Positions 55,453-63,664 of a stretch of DNA of 64,000 bases are shown here, piece after piece (position 1 is the stretch's first letter; each line of letters opens with the position of its first letter). Below the pieces are notes generated by a model, which was not told where the DNA came from, did no database searches, and saw nothing but the letters and a program-made list of their open reading frames with translations. The position numbers and the translations under genes are program-made. The DNA lies in assembly GCF_920987055.1 (NCBI RefSeq), contig NZ_CAKLBX010000003.1, forward strand, positions 124,001 through 188,000. The letters run 5' to 3'. This stretch comes from Novosphingobium sp. CECT 9465. Its GTDB lineage: Bacteria; Pseudomonadota; Alphaproteobacteria; Sphingomonadales; Sphingomonadaceae.

Positions 55453-55655
55453 CGGTGGACTCCAATCAGGGTGCTGTCGCTCGGCGGATAGGCGGCGCTC
55501 GAGCGATCGGGTTCGATATTCTTCAGGCGGACGGTAACCGGTGCGACGGTTGCATCGAGGATCGCCTGCACGATAGCCGGCTTTAACGGCGCTCCGAACG
55601 CGGTGCACCTTCCCAAGATGCCGCGGCGGATCCGCTCTTGGCCATGCTCGATCAT
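55449..55655 (-). CDS. Small 68-aa protein in a double ATGA overlap
   Basis: Its ATG overlaps the stop of the upstream HAD gene and its TGA overlaps the start of the downstream HAD gene, each by 4 bases. This is strong evidence that it is translated. The product is basic to neutral (ERIRRGILGRCTAFGAPLKP ... VTVRLKNIEPDRSSAAYPPS). No recognisable domain. Confidence 0.6.
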   Translation of the reverse strand: MIEHGQERIRRGILGRCTAFGAPLKPAIVQAILDATVAPVTVRLKNIEPDRSSAAYPPSDSTLIGVHR

Positions 55656-56467
55656 CTCGCAGCCTCCATCAGGATGATATTGTCTATCGCTTGGGCAGCG
55701 CCGTCCTCCTCGTTCGACAGGGTCACCTGGTCAGCGGCGGAGCGGACCGCATCGGGACCCTGCCCCATCGCAATCGAGAGGCCGGCGCGCGCGAACATCG
55801 GCAGGTCATTACGCTCGTCGCCGAGCACGGCAACGTTGGCGAGCGGTACGCCGATCGCGGCTGCCAGCGCGGCGACGCCATCGCCCTTGTTGGCCTGGGG
55901 AGCGGTAATGTCGAGATAGTAAGGCTGCGAACGGCCGACAGTCGCAAACTGTCCGAGCGCTGCCGCGATCTCGCCGTCAAGTCGCGCGAGCAATGCATGG
56001 TCACCGCTGACGCCGACGATCTTGTCGGGATGAGCGAGCAATGCCGCGAAGTCGTCCTTGATTATCGGCTCGATGCTTGCCGCGCGCCGCTCGCGTGGAA
56101 CATACACATCGTCGGTTGCTTGGGCATACCAGAGGCCACCCGAGAACAGCCACGGCGTGACGGCCGGGTGCTCAAGCAGGGCGAGTGCTCGCGCGGCGCA
56201 TTCGGGCTCAAGTTGATCTGCCGAAACGACAGTCCCGTCGGGCCGGACGATCGTGCCGCCGTTGAAGGCACCGATGACGCCTGTGAGTTCCAGCCGTTTC
56301 GCGATCCAGAGCATGCCGCTGGGCGGGCGGGCACTGATCAGGCTCACCGCAATACCAGCCGTCCTGGCCCTTCCAACCGCAGAGATCACGCCGTCGGAGA
56401 GGCTTTTGTCCTGGCGGAGGAGCGTGCCATCTATATCGGAGACGATCAGGCGAATAGGGCCGCTCAT
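55652..56467 (-). CDS. Cof-type HAD-IIB phosphatase
   Basis: 271 aa from ATG 56465-56467. Motifs: VSDIDGTLLRQDKSLSDGVI, LISARPPSGM, Lys in NKGDGVAALAAAIGVPL, and LGDERNDLPMFARAGLSIAM. Typical Cof/YidA-type sugar phosphatase. Overlaps zwf stop by 4 bases. Confidence 0.88.
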   Translation of the reverse strand: MSGPIRLIVSDIDGTLLRQDKSLSDGVISAVGRARTAGIAVSLISARPPSGMLWIAKRLELTGVIGAFNGGTIVRPDGTVVSADQLEPECAARALALLEHPAVTPWLFSGGLWYAQATDDVYVPRERRAASIEPIIKDDFAALLAHPDKIVGVSGDHALLARLDGEIAAALGQFATVGRSQPYYLDITAPQANKGDGVAALAAAIGVPLANVAVLGDERNDLPMFARAGLSIAMGQGPDAVRSAADQVTLSNEEDGAAQAIDNIILMEAAR

Positions 56468-57894
56468 CCAAGGTGATGCCAGCGTCGATGCGCGCGGTGC
56501 ATCAGCGCATCTGCACTTTCGGGGCCGGCGCTGCCTGCGGCGTATCCCTCGGGGGTGCCTTGCGCCCACAGATCGAGGAGCGGCTGCACGGCGCGCCAGC
56601 CACCTTCGATCTGCGCGGCACGCTGAAACAGCGTCTGGTCGCCCGATTGCACGTCATAGAGCAAAGTTTCGTAGCCGGTCTGGTGGCCCACGTCGAAATG
56701 GTCCCGGTAGCGGAAATCCATGGCGACCGGCGCAGTGTTCACGACGAGCCCAGGCCGCTTGACCACAAACTCAAGGCTGATGCCCTCGTCGGGCTGAATT
56801 TGCACCACAAGACGGTTGGGGGGCAGCCGGTCCACCACCGTCTCCTGGAAAAGCGCCAGCGGCACGTCGCGGAATTGGACGACGATCTCGGTATCACGGG
56901 TCGCCAGCGCCTTCCCGGTGCGCAGATAGAAGGGCACGCCCGACCACCGCCACGTCTCCACGTGCAACTTGAGCGCGGCGAAGGTCTCCGTGCGGCTGGC
57001 AGGGTCAACGTCGGGCTCATCGAGATAGGCGGAAACGGCCTTGCCAGCGATGGCGCCGGAGCAATAGCGCCCGCGAATTGCCTCGGTCGGGTCGATCGGG
57101 CGGATGGCGGCAATGACCTTCTCTTTCTCCGTCCGGATCGCATCGGCATCGAAGCTGATCGGCGGCTCCATCGCTATCAGCGCCAGCAGCTGGAAGAGAT
57201 GATTGGGAACCATGTCGCGCAATGCGCCGGTGGCATCGTAGAATCTGCCGCGCGTGCCGACGGTCACCGCCTCGGCCGCTGTTATTTGGACATGATCGAC
57301 GTAGCGGTTGTTCCAGACGGCTTCCATCATGGTGTTGCCGAAGCGTGTGACCATGATGTTCTGCACGGTCTCCTTCCCAAGGAAATGATCGATCCGGTAG
57401 ATCTGGGACTCGCTGGCGCGGGAAAGGATTTGCCGGTTCAGCGCCTGTGCAGAGGCAAGGTCGGTCCCGAACGGTTTTTCGATCACGACGCGGCGGAAAC
57501 CATCGGTCTCGTTGAGCAGCCCTTCATCGCCGAGCTGATTTACGACGGTACCGAAGAAGGCCGGCGCTGTGGCGAGGTAGAAGATCGCGTTCCCGGTAAG
57601 TTGGCGGCCGAGAGCCTGATACATAGTCGAATCGGCGAAATCGCCCTTCAAATAGCGGATACGACTGCGGAGCCATGGCCAGTTGGCATCGTCCTTCACG
57701 AATTCGTCAAGCGCCTGGCGCAGCTGCTCGTCGTCGCTGTCATGATGGCTGACACCGACGAGCGCCATGTCCTCATTCAGCAAGCCGGCCCGAGCGAGGT
57801 TAACGAGCGCGGGTATCAGCAATCGGCGGGCGAGGTCCCCAAATGCGCCGAAGATAACGAAGGTAGCAGAGGGTGCAGTCAGAGCATCGCTCAT
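56464..57894 (-). CDS. zwf: Glucose-6-phosphate dehydrogenase
   Basis: 476 aa, normal length. NADP site [20 protein letters not shown]; active site [20 protein letters not shown]. First enzyme of the oxidative pentose phosphate/Entner-Doudoroff route, making NADPH. Overlaps the gnd stop (ATGA), so gnd-zwf-HAD-small-HAD form one operon read leftward. Confidence 0.95.
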   Translation of the reverse strand: MSDALTAPSATFVIFGAFGDLARRLLIPALVNLARAGLLNEDMALVGVSHHDSDDEQLRQALDEFVKDDANWPWLRSRIRYLKGDFADSTMYQALGRQLTGNAIFYLATAPAFFGTVVNQLGDEGLLNETDGFRRVVIEKPFGTDLASAQALNRQILSRASESQIYRIDHFLGKETVQNIMVTRFGNTMMEAVWNNRYVDHVQITAAEAVTVGTRGRFYDATGALRDMVPNHLFQLLALIAMEPPISFDADAIRTEKEKVIAAIRPIDPTEAIRGRYCSGAIAGKAVSAYLDEPDVDPASRTETFAALKLHVETWRWSGVPFYLRTGKALATRDTEIVVQFRDVPLALFQETVVDRLPPNRLVVQIQPDEGISLEFVVKRPGLVVNTAPVAMDFRYRDHFDVGHQTGYETLLYDVQSGDQTLFQRAAQIEGGWRAVQPLLDLWAQGTPEGYAAGSAGPESADALMHRAHRRWHHLG

Positions 57895-58390
57895 TGCGGC
57901 ATCTCGACGTGGCCGCCGAAGCCGAACCGCATAGCCGAGAGAAGCTTGTCGCCGAACGTCGTGTCGACTCGGCTGCGGTAGCGCGCGAACAGTGCCGCTG
58001 AGAGCACGTAGGCAGGGACTGCCTCCTCCATTGCCGCCTCGATCGTCCAGTGACCCTCGCCGGAATCCGCGACCTGCCCCGAGAACTGCTCCAGCATTTG
58101 GTCTTTGGCGAGCGCCGTCGCCGTCAGATCGAGCAACCAGGACGAGATCACGCTGCCGCGGCGCCAGACCTCGGCGATGTCAGTGAGGTTGAGGTCGAAG
58201 CGCTCGTCTTCCGGCAGCTTGGCGGATGACTTGCCCTTCAGGATGTCGAACCCCTCAGCATAGGCCTGCATCAAGCCATATTCGATGCCGTTGTGAACCA
58301 TCTTGACGAAATGGCCCGAGCCGGCTGGACCGGCATGGATATACCCCTTCTCGGCGCGGGTGTCCTCGTTGGGACCGCCGCGATCCGGTG
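57891..58390 (-). pseudogene. gnd: 6-phosphogluconate dehydrogenase, 5'-truncated
   Basis: Only the C-terminal half is present, from [20 protein letters not shown] (about 58390) through [20 protein letters not shown] (catalytic Lys and NADP-domain junction) to [20 protein letters not shown]. An in-frame TAA lies just upstream at about 58402. The N-terminal NADP-binding domain, about 170 residues, is missing. The cut coincides with the change to backbone-type genes, so the left-hand cluster ends at a recombination junction. Confidence 0.82.
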
Positions 58391-58618
58391 TGCACCTTTA
58401 CCCCTTGATCCGATGCAACTTGGTCCGCGTTGGATTACTGGTTTTTTCAGGATCGAGGATCGGGCCTTCAGTGCCAGTCTCTAGGCGCAGCAGCGGCAAT
58501 CTATGCTTCGCAGGCGCCGGCAAATTACAGATGGTCTGAACAAGAGGACTTGCCAACAGGCTTTGGCGTTGTGATGCTTTTGCCGGGAGGTTTCAGCGCC
58601 AACCCACGAGGTATCATC
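58391..58618. other. Junction region, no recognisable gene
   Basis: 228 bases between the gnd break and the next gene. No good start with a ribosome-binding site; short open frames here give no recognisable protein. The recombination point that removed the gnd 5' half is at the left edge. Confidence 0.45.
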
Positions 58619-58846
58619 ATGGCCAGGAAAGGAAGTCTTGAAGCGGAACGACAGGCAATCGCAAGGGAGCGAAACGCGCTGGAAGCGCGCGAAGCGAAGC
58701 TGCGGGAAAGCGAGCAGAATGCCATGGCCGAACTGCTGAGAAAATCGGCACTCGGCAAGGCACCGTTCGAGCGGGTTGAAGGCTTCTTCGCCGCACTCGG
58801 AAAGCTGGGCCTGGACGAAGCGGAAAAGCGCTTGGCGAAAAGCTGA
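58619..58846 (+). CDS. Small coiled-coil protein
   Basis: 75 aa from ATG 58619. Strongly charged helix (SLEAERQAIARERNALEARE; AKLRESEQNAMAELLRK) followed by SALGKAPFERVEGFFAALGK. A clear intrinsic terminator follows at 58867. Accessory-replicon type; function unknown. Confidence 0.62.
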   Translation: MARKGSLEAERQAIARERNALEAREAKLRESEQNAMAELLRKSALGKAPFERVEGFFAALGKLGLDEAEKRLAKS

Positions 58847-58866
58847 AACCGGTCTCGCAAGAGACC

Positions 58867-58904
58867 AGCACAGCCGGGGTTCGATGCCCCGGCTGTGCTT
58901 TATT
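58867..58904 (+). terminator. Intrinsic terminator after the coiled-coil gene
   Basis: AGCACAGCCGGGG and CCCCGGCTGTGCT form a perfect 13-bp stem around TTCGATG, followed by TTTATT. Confidence 0.9.
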
Positions 58905-58913
58905 CAGGCTCAC

Positions 58914-58952
58914 AAAAAAGGGGGCCGGAGAGCCCCTGAAGAGCCCTCCGGC
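58914..58952 (-). terminator. Intrinsic terminator for the 103-aa gene
   Basis: On the minus strand GCCGGAG pairs with CTCCGGC (58946-58952 and 58924-58930), followed by CCCC and six T (complement of A at 58914-58919). It sits 21 bases past the stop at 58974. Confidence 0.72.
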
Positions 58953-58973
58953 GCTTTGCGATGTATCTGCATC

Positions 58974-59285
58974 TCAGAACGGGCAGTCCGCGTCCCATTC
59001 GGGATCCATCACCACGCTCATGAAGCTTGCGGCGCGGGCGATGTTCGCCTCGTCGAAATCATCGGCCATCATGCCTGGCACCGTATGGACGATCCGGTCG
59101 ATCAGGTTCTGGGGCAGCGCATTGTAGTCGCCCTCGTCGATGGTGACGAAGCAGCCCTCTTCGTCCTCGATAATGTGCTGGTCGAAGAAGCTGTGCTGGG
59201 CCCGGACAGTGGCGTCGCGCAGTGCGGCGTCATAGCTGATGGGATCGAAAGCCGGGATGTCGAGTGCGGTCGTAAGAGCGTTCAT
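58974..59285 (-). CDS. Hypothetical accessory-replicon protein
   Basis: 103 aa from ATG 59283-59285 with AGGAGG 5-6 bases upstream. Acidic: HSFFDQHIIEDEEGCFVTID, EGDYNALPQNLIDRIVHTVP, FDEANIARAASFMSVVMDPE. No signal, no membrane part, no named family. It shares an upstream repeated element with the DUF2493 gene. Confidence 0.68.
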   Translation of the reverse strand: MNALTTALDIPAFDPISYDAALRDATVRAQHSFFDQHIIEDEEGCFVTIDEGDYNALPQNLIDRIVHTVPGMMADDFDEANIARAASFMSVVMDPEWDADCPF

Positions 59286-59640
59286 GGGAAGCCTCCTGTC
59301 AAAGTCATTGAAGAGGCCTCCGAAACGATGGCCGAGCTTGGCCCGGGTCAGGAACGGGCCGCCTCGCGGCCCGCCGCGAAGCGGGGGTGGGGGAGCCGAT
59401 TTTTTCGCCTTCTTCAGGCGTAAAAATTGGGGGAACCGCCCTTCTTGACGCGGGCCAATGGCGGTCATCATGCTTGGAATTCTGCGAGAGTTTTAACCCC
59501 TGTTGGTCAACGCCACCGGTGGGTCCAAGTGCTGGCCTGCCGCCCGGCCGATGCGAAGGCTGGGAAGCGGGCAGGCCGACAGGCCGTCACCCGGGGCCCA
59601 GCGAGCGAGCCGGGGCAGACTAGGGGCGTTCCAAGCGGCA
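59286..59640. promoter_or_regulatory. Upstream region of the 103-aa gene with a repeated hairpin element
   Basis: No gene. GGGGGAGCCGATTTTT (59389-59404) pairs with AAAAATTGGGGG (59422-59433) as a long hairpin with inner GCCT/AGGC, followed by CTTGACGCGGGCCAAT. The same arrangement occurs at 60871-60957 upstream of the DUF2493 gene. The rest (59490-59640) is GC-rich without a recognisable feature. Confidence 0.5.
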
Positions 59641-59679
59641 AAAAGAAGGGCATCCGGCGGTTAGACCGGACACCCTTCG
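59641..59679 (-). terminator. Intrinsic terminator for the DUF2493 gene
   Basis: GAAGGG-CA-TCCGG pairs with CCGGA-CA-CCCTTC; on the minus strand five T follow (A run 59641-59645). It is 28 bases past the gene stop. Confidence 0.8.
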
Positions 59680-59706
59680 GCAAGTTCGGATCACGTTGTC
59701 TCCCGC

Positions 59707-60750
59707 TCAAAACGGCGGGAGATCTTCGCCATTGACCGTGCGCTTTGCACCGCCGCGTTCTGCCTGAGCCGGTGCTTTTGACCGGGCTGGGGGAGCCTCG
59801 TTCTGGGCACCGGCCTCGCGCACAATGTGCATCGGCACGCGCGCCTCGCGCAGCCGATCAGCGAGGTTCGCCTGGATGCCGCCGCCGCTGCACACCACCG
59901 CCTCGACCGGCTTGAAGCTGAGCATGCGCGCATTGCGTTGGTAGGGCGCCGAAGGACCCCGCGAGGCATCGGGCTTGCACAGGATGACGGGGACGTTCTT
60001 GCTCGATGCCCAGGCCGCCGCGATCACGTCAGCGCCCTTGTTCTGCGCGGTCGTTGCCAGCACCATCGAAGGAATTCGCGTCCGGATTGCATTGAGGTAG
60101 TCTTCAACCTGAGCAATGTCGGTGAACTGCTGCCCGCCCGAGAACACCACGACCGGTCCTGTAGGCGCAAACTGTTCGCGCCGCTGCGCCTTTTGCGCGG
60201 CAAGGTAATCGCGCGCCTCGATCATCGAAGCATTGGTCTTGGACGACACCCGCGAGCCGCGCACCGGTGAGAAGGGACGACCGGTCTCCACGAGGTAGAT
60301 CTTCGCGGCATGGTCGCGCATGCATTCCATCGCGTCGCGGCACTCGGCCAGGCTGCGGGCCTGCATGGTGAGGTCTTCCAGATCGGTCGCATAGACTTCG
60401 CTCGGATCGTATTCGCGCAGCTTCTCCTGCAGCCGGTTCGCCATCGAATCCTCTCTGTTGTCGAGGCGCTTGGCCACCACGTGGAAGCTGTTGGCAATGC
60501 CCCAGGCGACCTCGCTTGCCATGTCCTCCATCCGGGTATTGCGAAACAGGTCGAACACCGTTGCCAGCATCATCTCGATTGCCGCCTGCGCCACATCGGG
60601 ATCGGGCATTTCGGCAGCGCTCGGTTCATGTTCGATCGAGAGCTTGGCAAGCTCGGTCTGCTCCATGAATGCGGCAGCATAGTCGGGAGTGGCGATTTCG
60701 CGCGCATAATGTTCGGCAAGGTCGGCGAAGTTCGAGAAACGGTCCGTCAT
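59707..60750 (-). CDS. DUF2493 / YspA-type SLOG domain protein
   Basis: 347 aa from ATG 60748-60750 with GGAGG upstream. The N-terminal ~190 residues are helical (FADLAEHYAREIATPDYAAA; MEDMASEVAWGIANSFHVVA). The C-terminal SLOG domain (~210-320) has VVFSGGQQFTD, TTAQNKGADVIAAAWA and AVVCSGGGIQANLADRLREA, fitting a Rossmann-like nucleotide-binding fold. Such proteins are widespread on plasmids and islands of sphingomonads; they may bind NAD-derived signals. Function unproven. Confidence 0.8.
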   Translation of the reverse strand: MTDRFSNFADLAEHYAREIATPDYAAAFMEQTELAKLSIEHEPSAAEMPDPDVAQAAIEMMLATVFDLFRNTRMEDMASEVAWGIANSFHVVAKRLDNREDSMANRLQEKLREYDPSEVYATDLEDLTMQARSLAECRDAMECMRDHAAKIYLVETGRPFSPVRGSRVSSKTNASMIEARDYLAAQKAQRREQFAPTGPVVVFSGGQQFTDIAQVEDYLNAIRTRIPSMVLATTAQNKGADVIAAAWASSKNVPVILCKPDASRGPSAPYQRNARMLSFKPVEAVVCSGGGIQANLADRLREARVPMHIVREAGAQNEAPPARSKAPAQAERGGAKRTVNGEDLPPF

Positions 60751-61409
60751 GATAACCTCCAAATGGAATTTTCTCTCATCACGCTGATGAAAGTGAGCCT
60801 TGAAGGACGCCGGAGTCAGGCAGTCAGGGACGGCGGCTCGCACGCGCTGCCGCCGCGAGTAGCGGGCGTGGGGGGAGCCGATTTTTGCTCGCAAGGCGGA
60901 AGCCGCAGCAGGTCAAAATCGGGGGGCACCCGCGATCCTTGACGGCCGCCAATCTCCCAGGCGTCATGCTGTGGCGATGCTGATTTCGCTCAGCCACCGA
61001 GATGAGAGAGAGATTTCGGTTTTGCCCCCGAACCCCTTCAGGGCGTTCGGGGTGAACAGCAAAACACTGCAGATGCCTGCGGCCCGTCCGCATGGTCGAT
61101 CTGGCGTCCGCCAAACTGTGCAAGCGGGCGGGCCGCCCTGGCCGCTGCCGACGGCGCGGCCAGCGAGCAAAAGACGGACCCCTTGCAGGAGCATGTCTGT
61201 CGGCCCGCAAGGCCCGGTGCGACAGCACGGGCGCGGGACGGCGACGGAGCCGGAGGCAAGAGTGCCGGCGGCCCAAGGCGGGAAACCCCGCACCCGCAGG
61301 AGCGCGCCTGCAGGGCGCGCGGGACCGAGTGCGCCATTCTTGACAGGGCCGCTCAATCTGAAATGGCTGCCGTGGGCAGCATATTGCATCGCTGGAGGAA
61401 AGTACCGCC
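60751..61409. promoter_or_regulatory. 659-base gene-free region with repeated elements
   Basis: It holds a second copy of the GGGGGAGCCGATTTTT...AAAATCGGGGGG hairpin (60871-60927) and CTTGACGGCCGCCAAT (60939-60954), a CCCCGAAC/GTTCGGGG hairpin near 61028-61053, and a third CTTGACAGGGCCGCTCAAT at about 61339-61357. The middle (61060-61330) is very GC-rich without a good gene. It may contain promoters or structured RNA for the flanking genes. Confidence 0.45.
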
Positions 61410-61679
61410 ATGGAGTTCGACGACCAGATGCGACGCTTCTTCGGGACCGATGATCTCGGAGCGGTTTCCCCTGCGGCAATGTCCAGCGGGATCGAGCGCA
61501 TGCTGGTCGAGTTCGGGCTTGAGACCGACAAAGGGCGCAGGTTCGCTATGTGGTCGCTGCTCTACATGCTGGGTTCGGCGCCGGACCTCGATGTGGCGTT
61601 CAAGGACCCGCGCGACCGCGACGCGGCGCGGACATTCATGGACCTGCTCGATCAGGCCAATGCCGGTGAGGGCAGTTGA
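61410..61679 (+). CDS. Small helical accessory protein
   Basis: 89 aa with GGAGGAAAG upstream. EFDDQMRRFFGTDDLGAVSP and MLVEFGLETDKGRRFAMWSL, PDLDVAFKDPRDRDAARTFM. Acidic, soluble, unknown family. Typical small gene of sphingomonad accessory replicons. Confidence 0.62.
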   Translation: MEFDDQMRRFFGTDDLGAVSPAAMSSGIERMLVEFGLETDKGRRFAMWSLLYMLGSAPDLDVAFKDPRDRDAARTFMDLLDQANAGEGS

Positions 61680-61758
61680 CGGCATCAGGCCGACGCTGAT
61701 GAACATTGAGCATCAGCTACGCCCGCGGGCCGAAATGGGGTTAGGGTGCCAGGCATCT

Positions 61759-61856
61759 TTACCCTGCAAATGGACGAGTTCCGCGTTTTGCAGGGTAACT
61801 CTTGCATTTACGGCATTTACCCTGCATTTTGGTCAAATCGTCCAATTGCAGGGTAA
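61759..61856. promoter_or_regulatory. Four alternating TTACCCTGCA operators
   Basis: TTACCCTGCA occurs at 61759-61768 (+), 61789-61798 (-), 61817-61826 (+) and 61847-61856 (-), so the array is two inverted pairs. The last copy ends 3 bases before the ATG at 61860 and includes the AGGG that could serve as ribosome-binding site. Bound protein would block both transcription and translation starts. No DNA-binding gene is adjacent, so the regulator may be the downstream protein or trans-encoded. Confidence 0.72.
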
Positions 61857-61859
61857 TGT

Positions 61860-62849
61860 ATGAACTTCCAACCGTTCTCGGACGAACAGGCGAGGGTGAT
61901 CGTCAATCTGGACCAGGCTTATCACGTCTGGATGGATGCGCTGCGCACGCTGAACGATATGCCTTACAATATGCGGATCAAGGAGGTTTCTGGGCGAGAG
62001 TACCTTTACGAAGTCACCGATCGTCGCGGTAGCATGAAAAGCAAGGGGCCGATCGATCCGGAGAAGCAGGCGGAATTCGACCAGTACAAAACCGAAAAAG
62101 CCGAACTGAAAGACCGTCTTGCGCTTTCGAAGGAGACGCTCACGGAACAGGCCAGCCTTTATCGGGCGCTACGTTTGCCCATGCTTCCTGCGGACGCCGG
62201 CAAGATTCTGCGCGCGGCCGATCGACTCCGATTTCTTGGGGACCAGGCGATGGTCGTCGGCACCAACGCGCTGATCGCCTACGCGCTCGAAGCCAACGGA
62301 TTCATCCGCGATGCGCCGCAAGAAACCATGGATTTCGATATGGCACTGACCGGGCTCAATGCCGACGAAGATCGACCCACCTTGTGGAAGGTCCTCAAGG
62401 AAACCGACATGACCTACTCGGTGAACACCGAGCGGCCATTTCAGGCACGCAACGCAAAAGCATATGAAGTGGAGATCCTCTCGGCACCGAGCCGGATAGG
62501 CGGGCAAATTGCGCAAGACCGCCCGCGACCGATCCCACTCCCGGAGCAGGAATGGCTTCTGAACGGTCGGCGGGTTGATCGGGTCGTCGGTGTGCGCGAT
62601 GGCGAAGCGGCGCGCATGGTGGTTCCTGATCCGCGATGGTTTGCCCTGCAGAAACTGTGGATGGCGGAAAAACCGGAACGCGACCCGCAAAAGAAGCCCA
62701 AGGATCACAAGCAGGGCACTGCCTTGCTCGACGCCGTTTGGCTGACGATGCGGCACTATCCAATGGACAATACCTTTTTCGAAGAACTGCCCGATGCATT
62801 GAAGCCACATTTTGAGTTTTGGGCGGCGAAAAGGCCGCAGCGGAAGTGA
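61860..62849 (+). CDS. GSU2403-type nucleotidyltransferase-fold protein
   Basis: 329 aa. Residues ~120-190 carry a nucleotidyltransferase-like core: GDQAMVVGTNALIAYALEAN then TMDFDMALTG (DxD) and later EVEILSAPSRI. The N-terminal ~110 residues are helical. The family is related to AbiEii-like NTases and may be a toxin or tRNA-modifying enzyme; there is no AbiEi-like antitoxin beside it. The operator array upstream suggests tight control. Confidence 0.65.
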   Translation: MNFQPFSDEQARVIVNLDQAYHVWMDALRTLNDMPYNMRIKEVSGREYLYEVTDRRGSMKSKGPIDPEKQAEFDQYKTEKAELKDRLALSKETLTEQASLYRALRLPMLPADAGKILRAADRLRFLGDQAMVVGTNALIAYALEANGFIRDAPQETMDFDMALTGLNADEDRPTLWKVLKETDMTYSVNTERPFQARNAKAYEVEILSAPSRIGGQIAQDRPRPIPLPEQEWLLNGRRVDRVVGVRDGEAARMVVPDPRWFALQKLWMAEKPERDPQKKPKDHKQGTALLDAVWLTMRHYPMDNTFFEELPDALKPHFEFWAAKRPQRK

Positions 62850-63002
62850 GCAGTCAGGTCTTGCGCAACCCGGGATCGCCAATGAGATGTCGGCGAGGGC
62901 AGCTGACTGCATCAGGCTGACGGACGGCGCTGGGATATATGTCGCCCTGACAATCGACCCGTCGCGGTACAGGCAGGTTCGCCTCCGTTGAGCGGATTCT
63001 TA

Positions 63003-63051
63003 TGTTACAAAACCTCTATCTATGAACGATCTAGTCATAGGTTTTGTAACA
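63003..63051. repeat. 13-bp perfect inverted repeat with 23-bp spacer
   Basis: TGTTACAAAACCT (63003-63015) and AGGTTTTGTAACA (63039-63051) are perfect complements. A smaller TATGA/TCATA pair lies inside. No T run, so not a simple terminator. Confidence 0.85.
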
Positions 63052-63067
63052 GTCGGTCGGCCATTTC

Positions 63068-63097
63068 TGTTAGAAAACTTGGGTGATATTTCTAACA
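63068..63097. repeat. 9-bp perfect inverted repeat with 12-bp spacer
   Basis: TGTTAGAAA (63068-63076) and TTTCTAACA (63089-63097). It shares the TGTTA outer ends with the dyad at 63003-63051, suggesting one protein binds both. Confidence 0.8.
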
Positions 63098-63311
63098 AGA
63101 GTGCGCAGTCCTCAAGGACCAGAAACCGTTCATCAAGGCCTGTCGTGAGCCGGCACGGTAAATCGCAAAACCTCGGGCGGACCGGTCGCTAAATCTCGTT
63201 TTCTCGGGAAATGGGCGTCCTAAAGCACGATTTCTCGGACTAGCCGCTGGGAATGGCACGGCGATCACAATTTCCCAACGAGCAGCCCGGCGCGCTCGCG
63301 GAGCCTCTTGC

Positions 63312-63527
63312 TCATGACCGGCGGCTCGCAGGAGAGACGATCTGGACGTCGCAGCCGAGCGTCGCGATGACCTGAAGCGCTTTGCCGAGTTGTAGCGTGG
63401 GCTTACCCGCTTCGAGATCGACAATGAAGCGGACACCAACGCCGCTCACTGCCGCAAGCTCTGCCTGCTTCAGGCTCTGCGCCTTGCGTTCGCGGCGCAC
63501 GAGGAGACCAAGTGAAGTGCTGTCCAT
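63312..63527 (-). CDS. XRE/HipB-like helix-turn-helix regulator
   Basis: 71 aa from ATG 63525-63527. HTH: LGLLVRRERKAQSLKQAELA, SGVGVRFIVDLEAGKPTLQL then LQVIATLGCDVQI, the usual HipB/y4mF pattern. A longer frame to 63569 crosses the first operator. The start has no clear ribosome-binding site and may be leaderless. No HipA kinase is visible in the window. It should bind the palindromes at 63529-63641. Confidence 0.85.
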   Translation of the reverse strand: MDSTSLGLLVRRERKAQSLKQAELAAVSGVGVRFIVDLEAGKPTLQLGKALQVIATLGCDVQIVSPASRRS

Positions 63528-63528
63528 A

Positions 63529-63641
63529 TTACCGAGCGGGAAGTTCGGCTCGCTTGTGGCCGATTTCAAGTCATTTATTCCCGCTCGGGAACAAATGCAC
63601 AGATCTAGGCATCAGTTCATGCAAAAATTCCCGAACGGGAA
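63529..63641. promoter_or_regulatory. Three TTCCCG-NN-CGGGAA operators, ~50 bp apart
   Basis: TTACCGAGCGGGAA (63529-63542), TTCCCGCTCGGGAA (63578-63591) and TTCCCGAACGGGAA (63628-63641). The last two are perfect 6+6 palindromes. Start-to-start spacing is 49 and 50 bases. The array lies between the HipB-like gene start and the next gene's stop, so the repressor covers its own promoter. Confidence 0.8.
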
Positions 63642-63664
63642 TGTCAAAGCGATGCGAAAGATGA

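Larger units (their letters stand above)
62850..63311. other. 462-base gene-free region with two strong dyads and short repeats
   Basis: Beyond the dyads at 63003-63051 and 63068-63097 there are three loosely related short repeats of the form (A/T)TTCTCGG or AACCTCGG near 63171, 63201 and 63229. No convincing gene. The layout resembles a replication, partition or recombination site, but none can be confirmed. Confidence 0.45.

Noticed and set aside
61060..61330. Possible CRISPR or rRNA-like structure in the GC-rich gene-free region
   Set aside because: No regular repeat-spacer pattern and no rRNA or tRNA hallmarks; only general GC richness.
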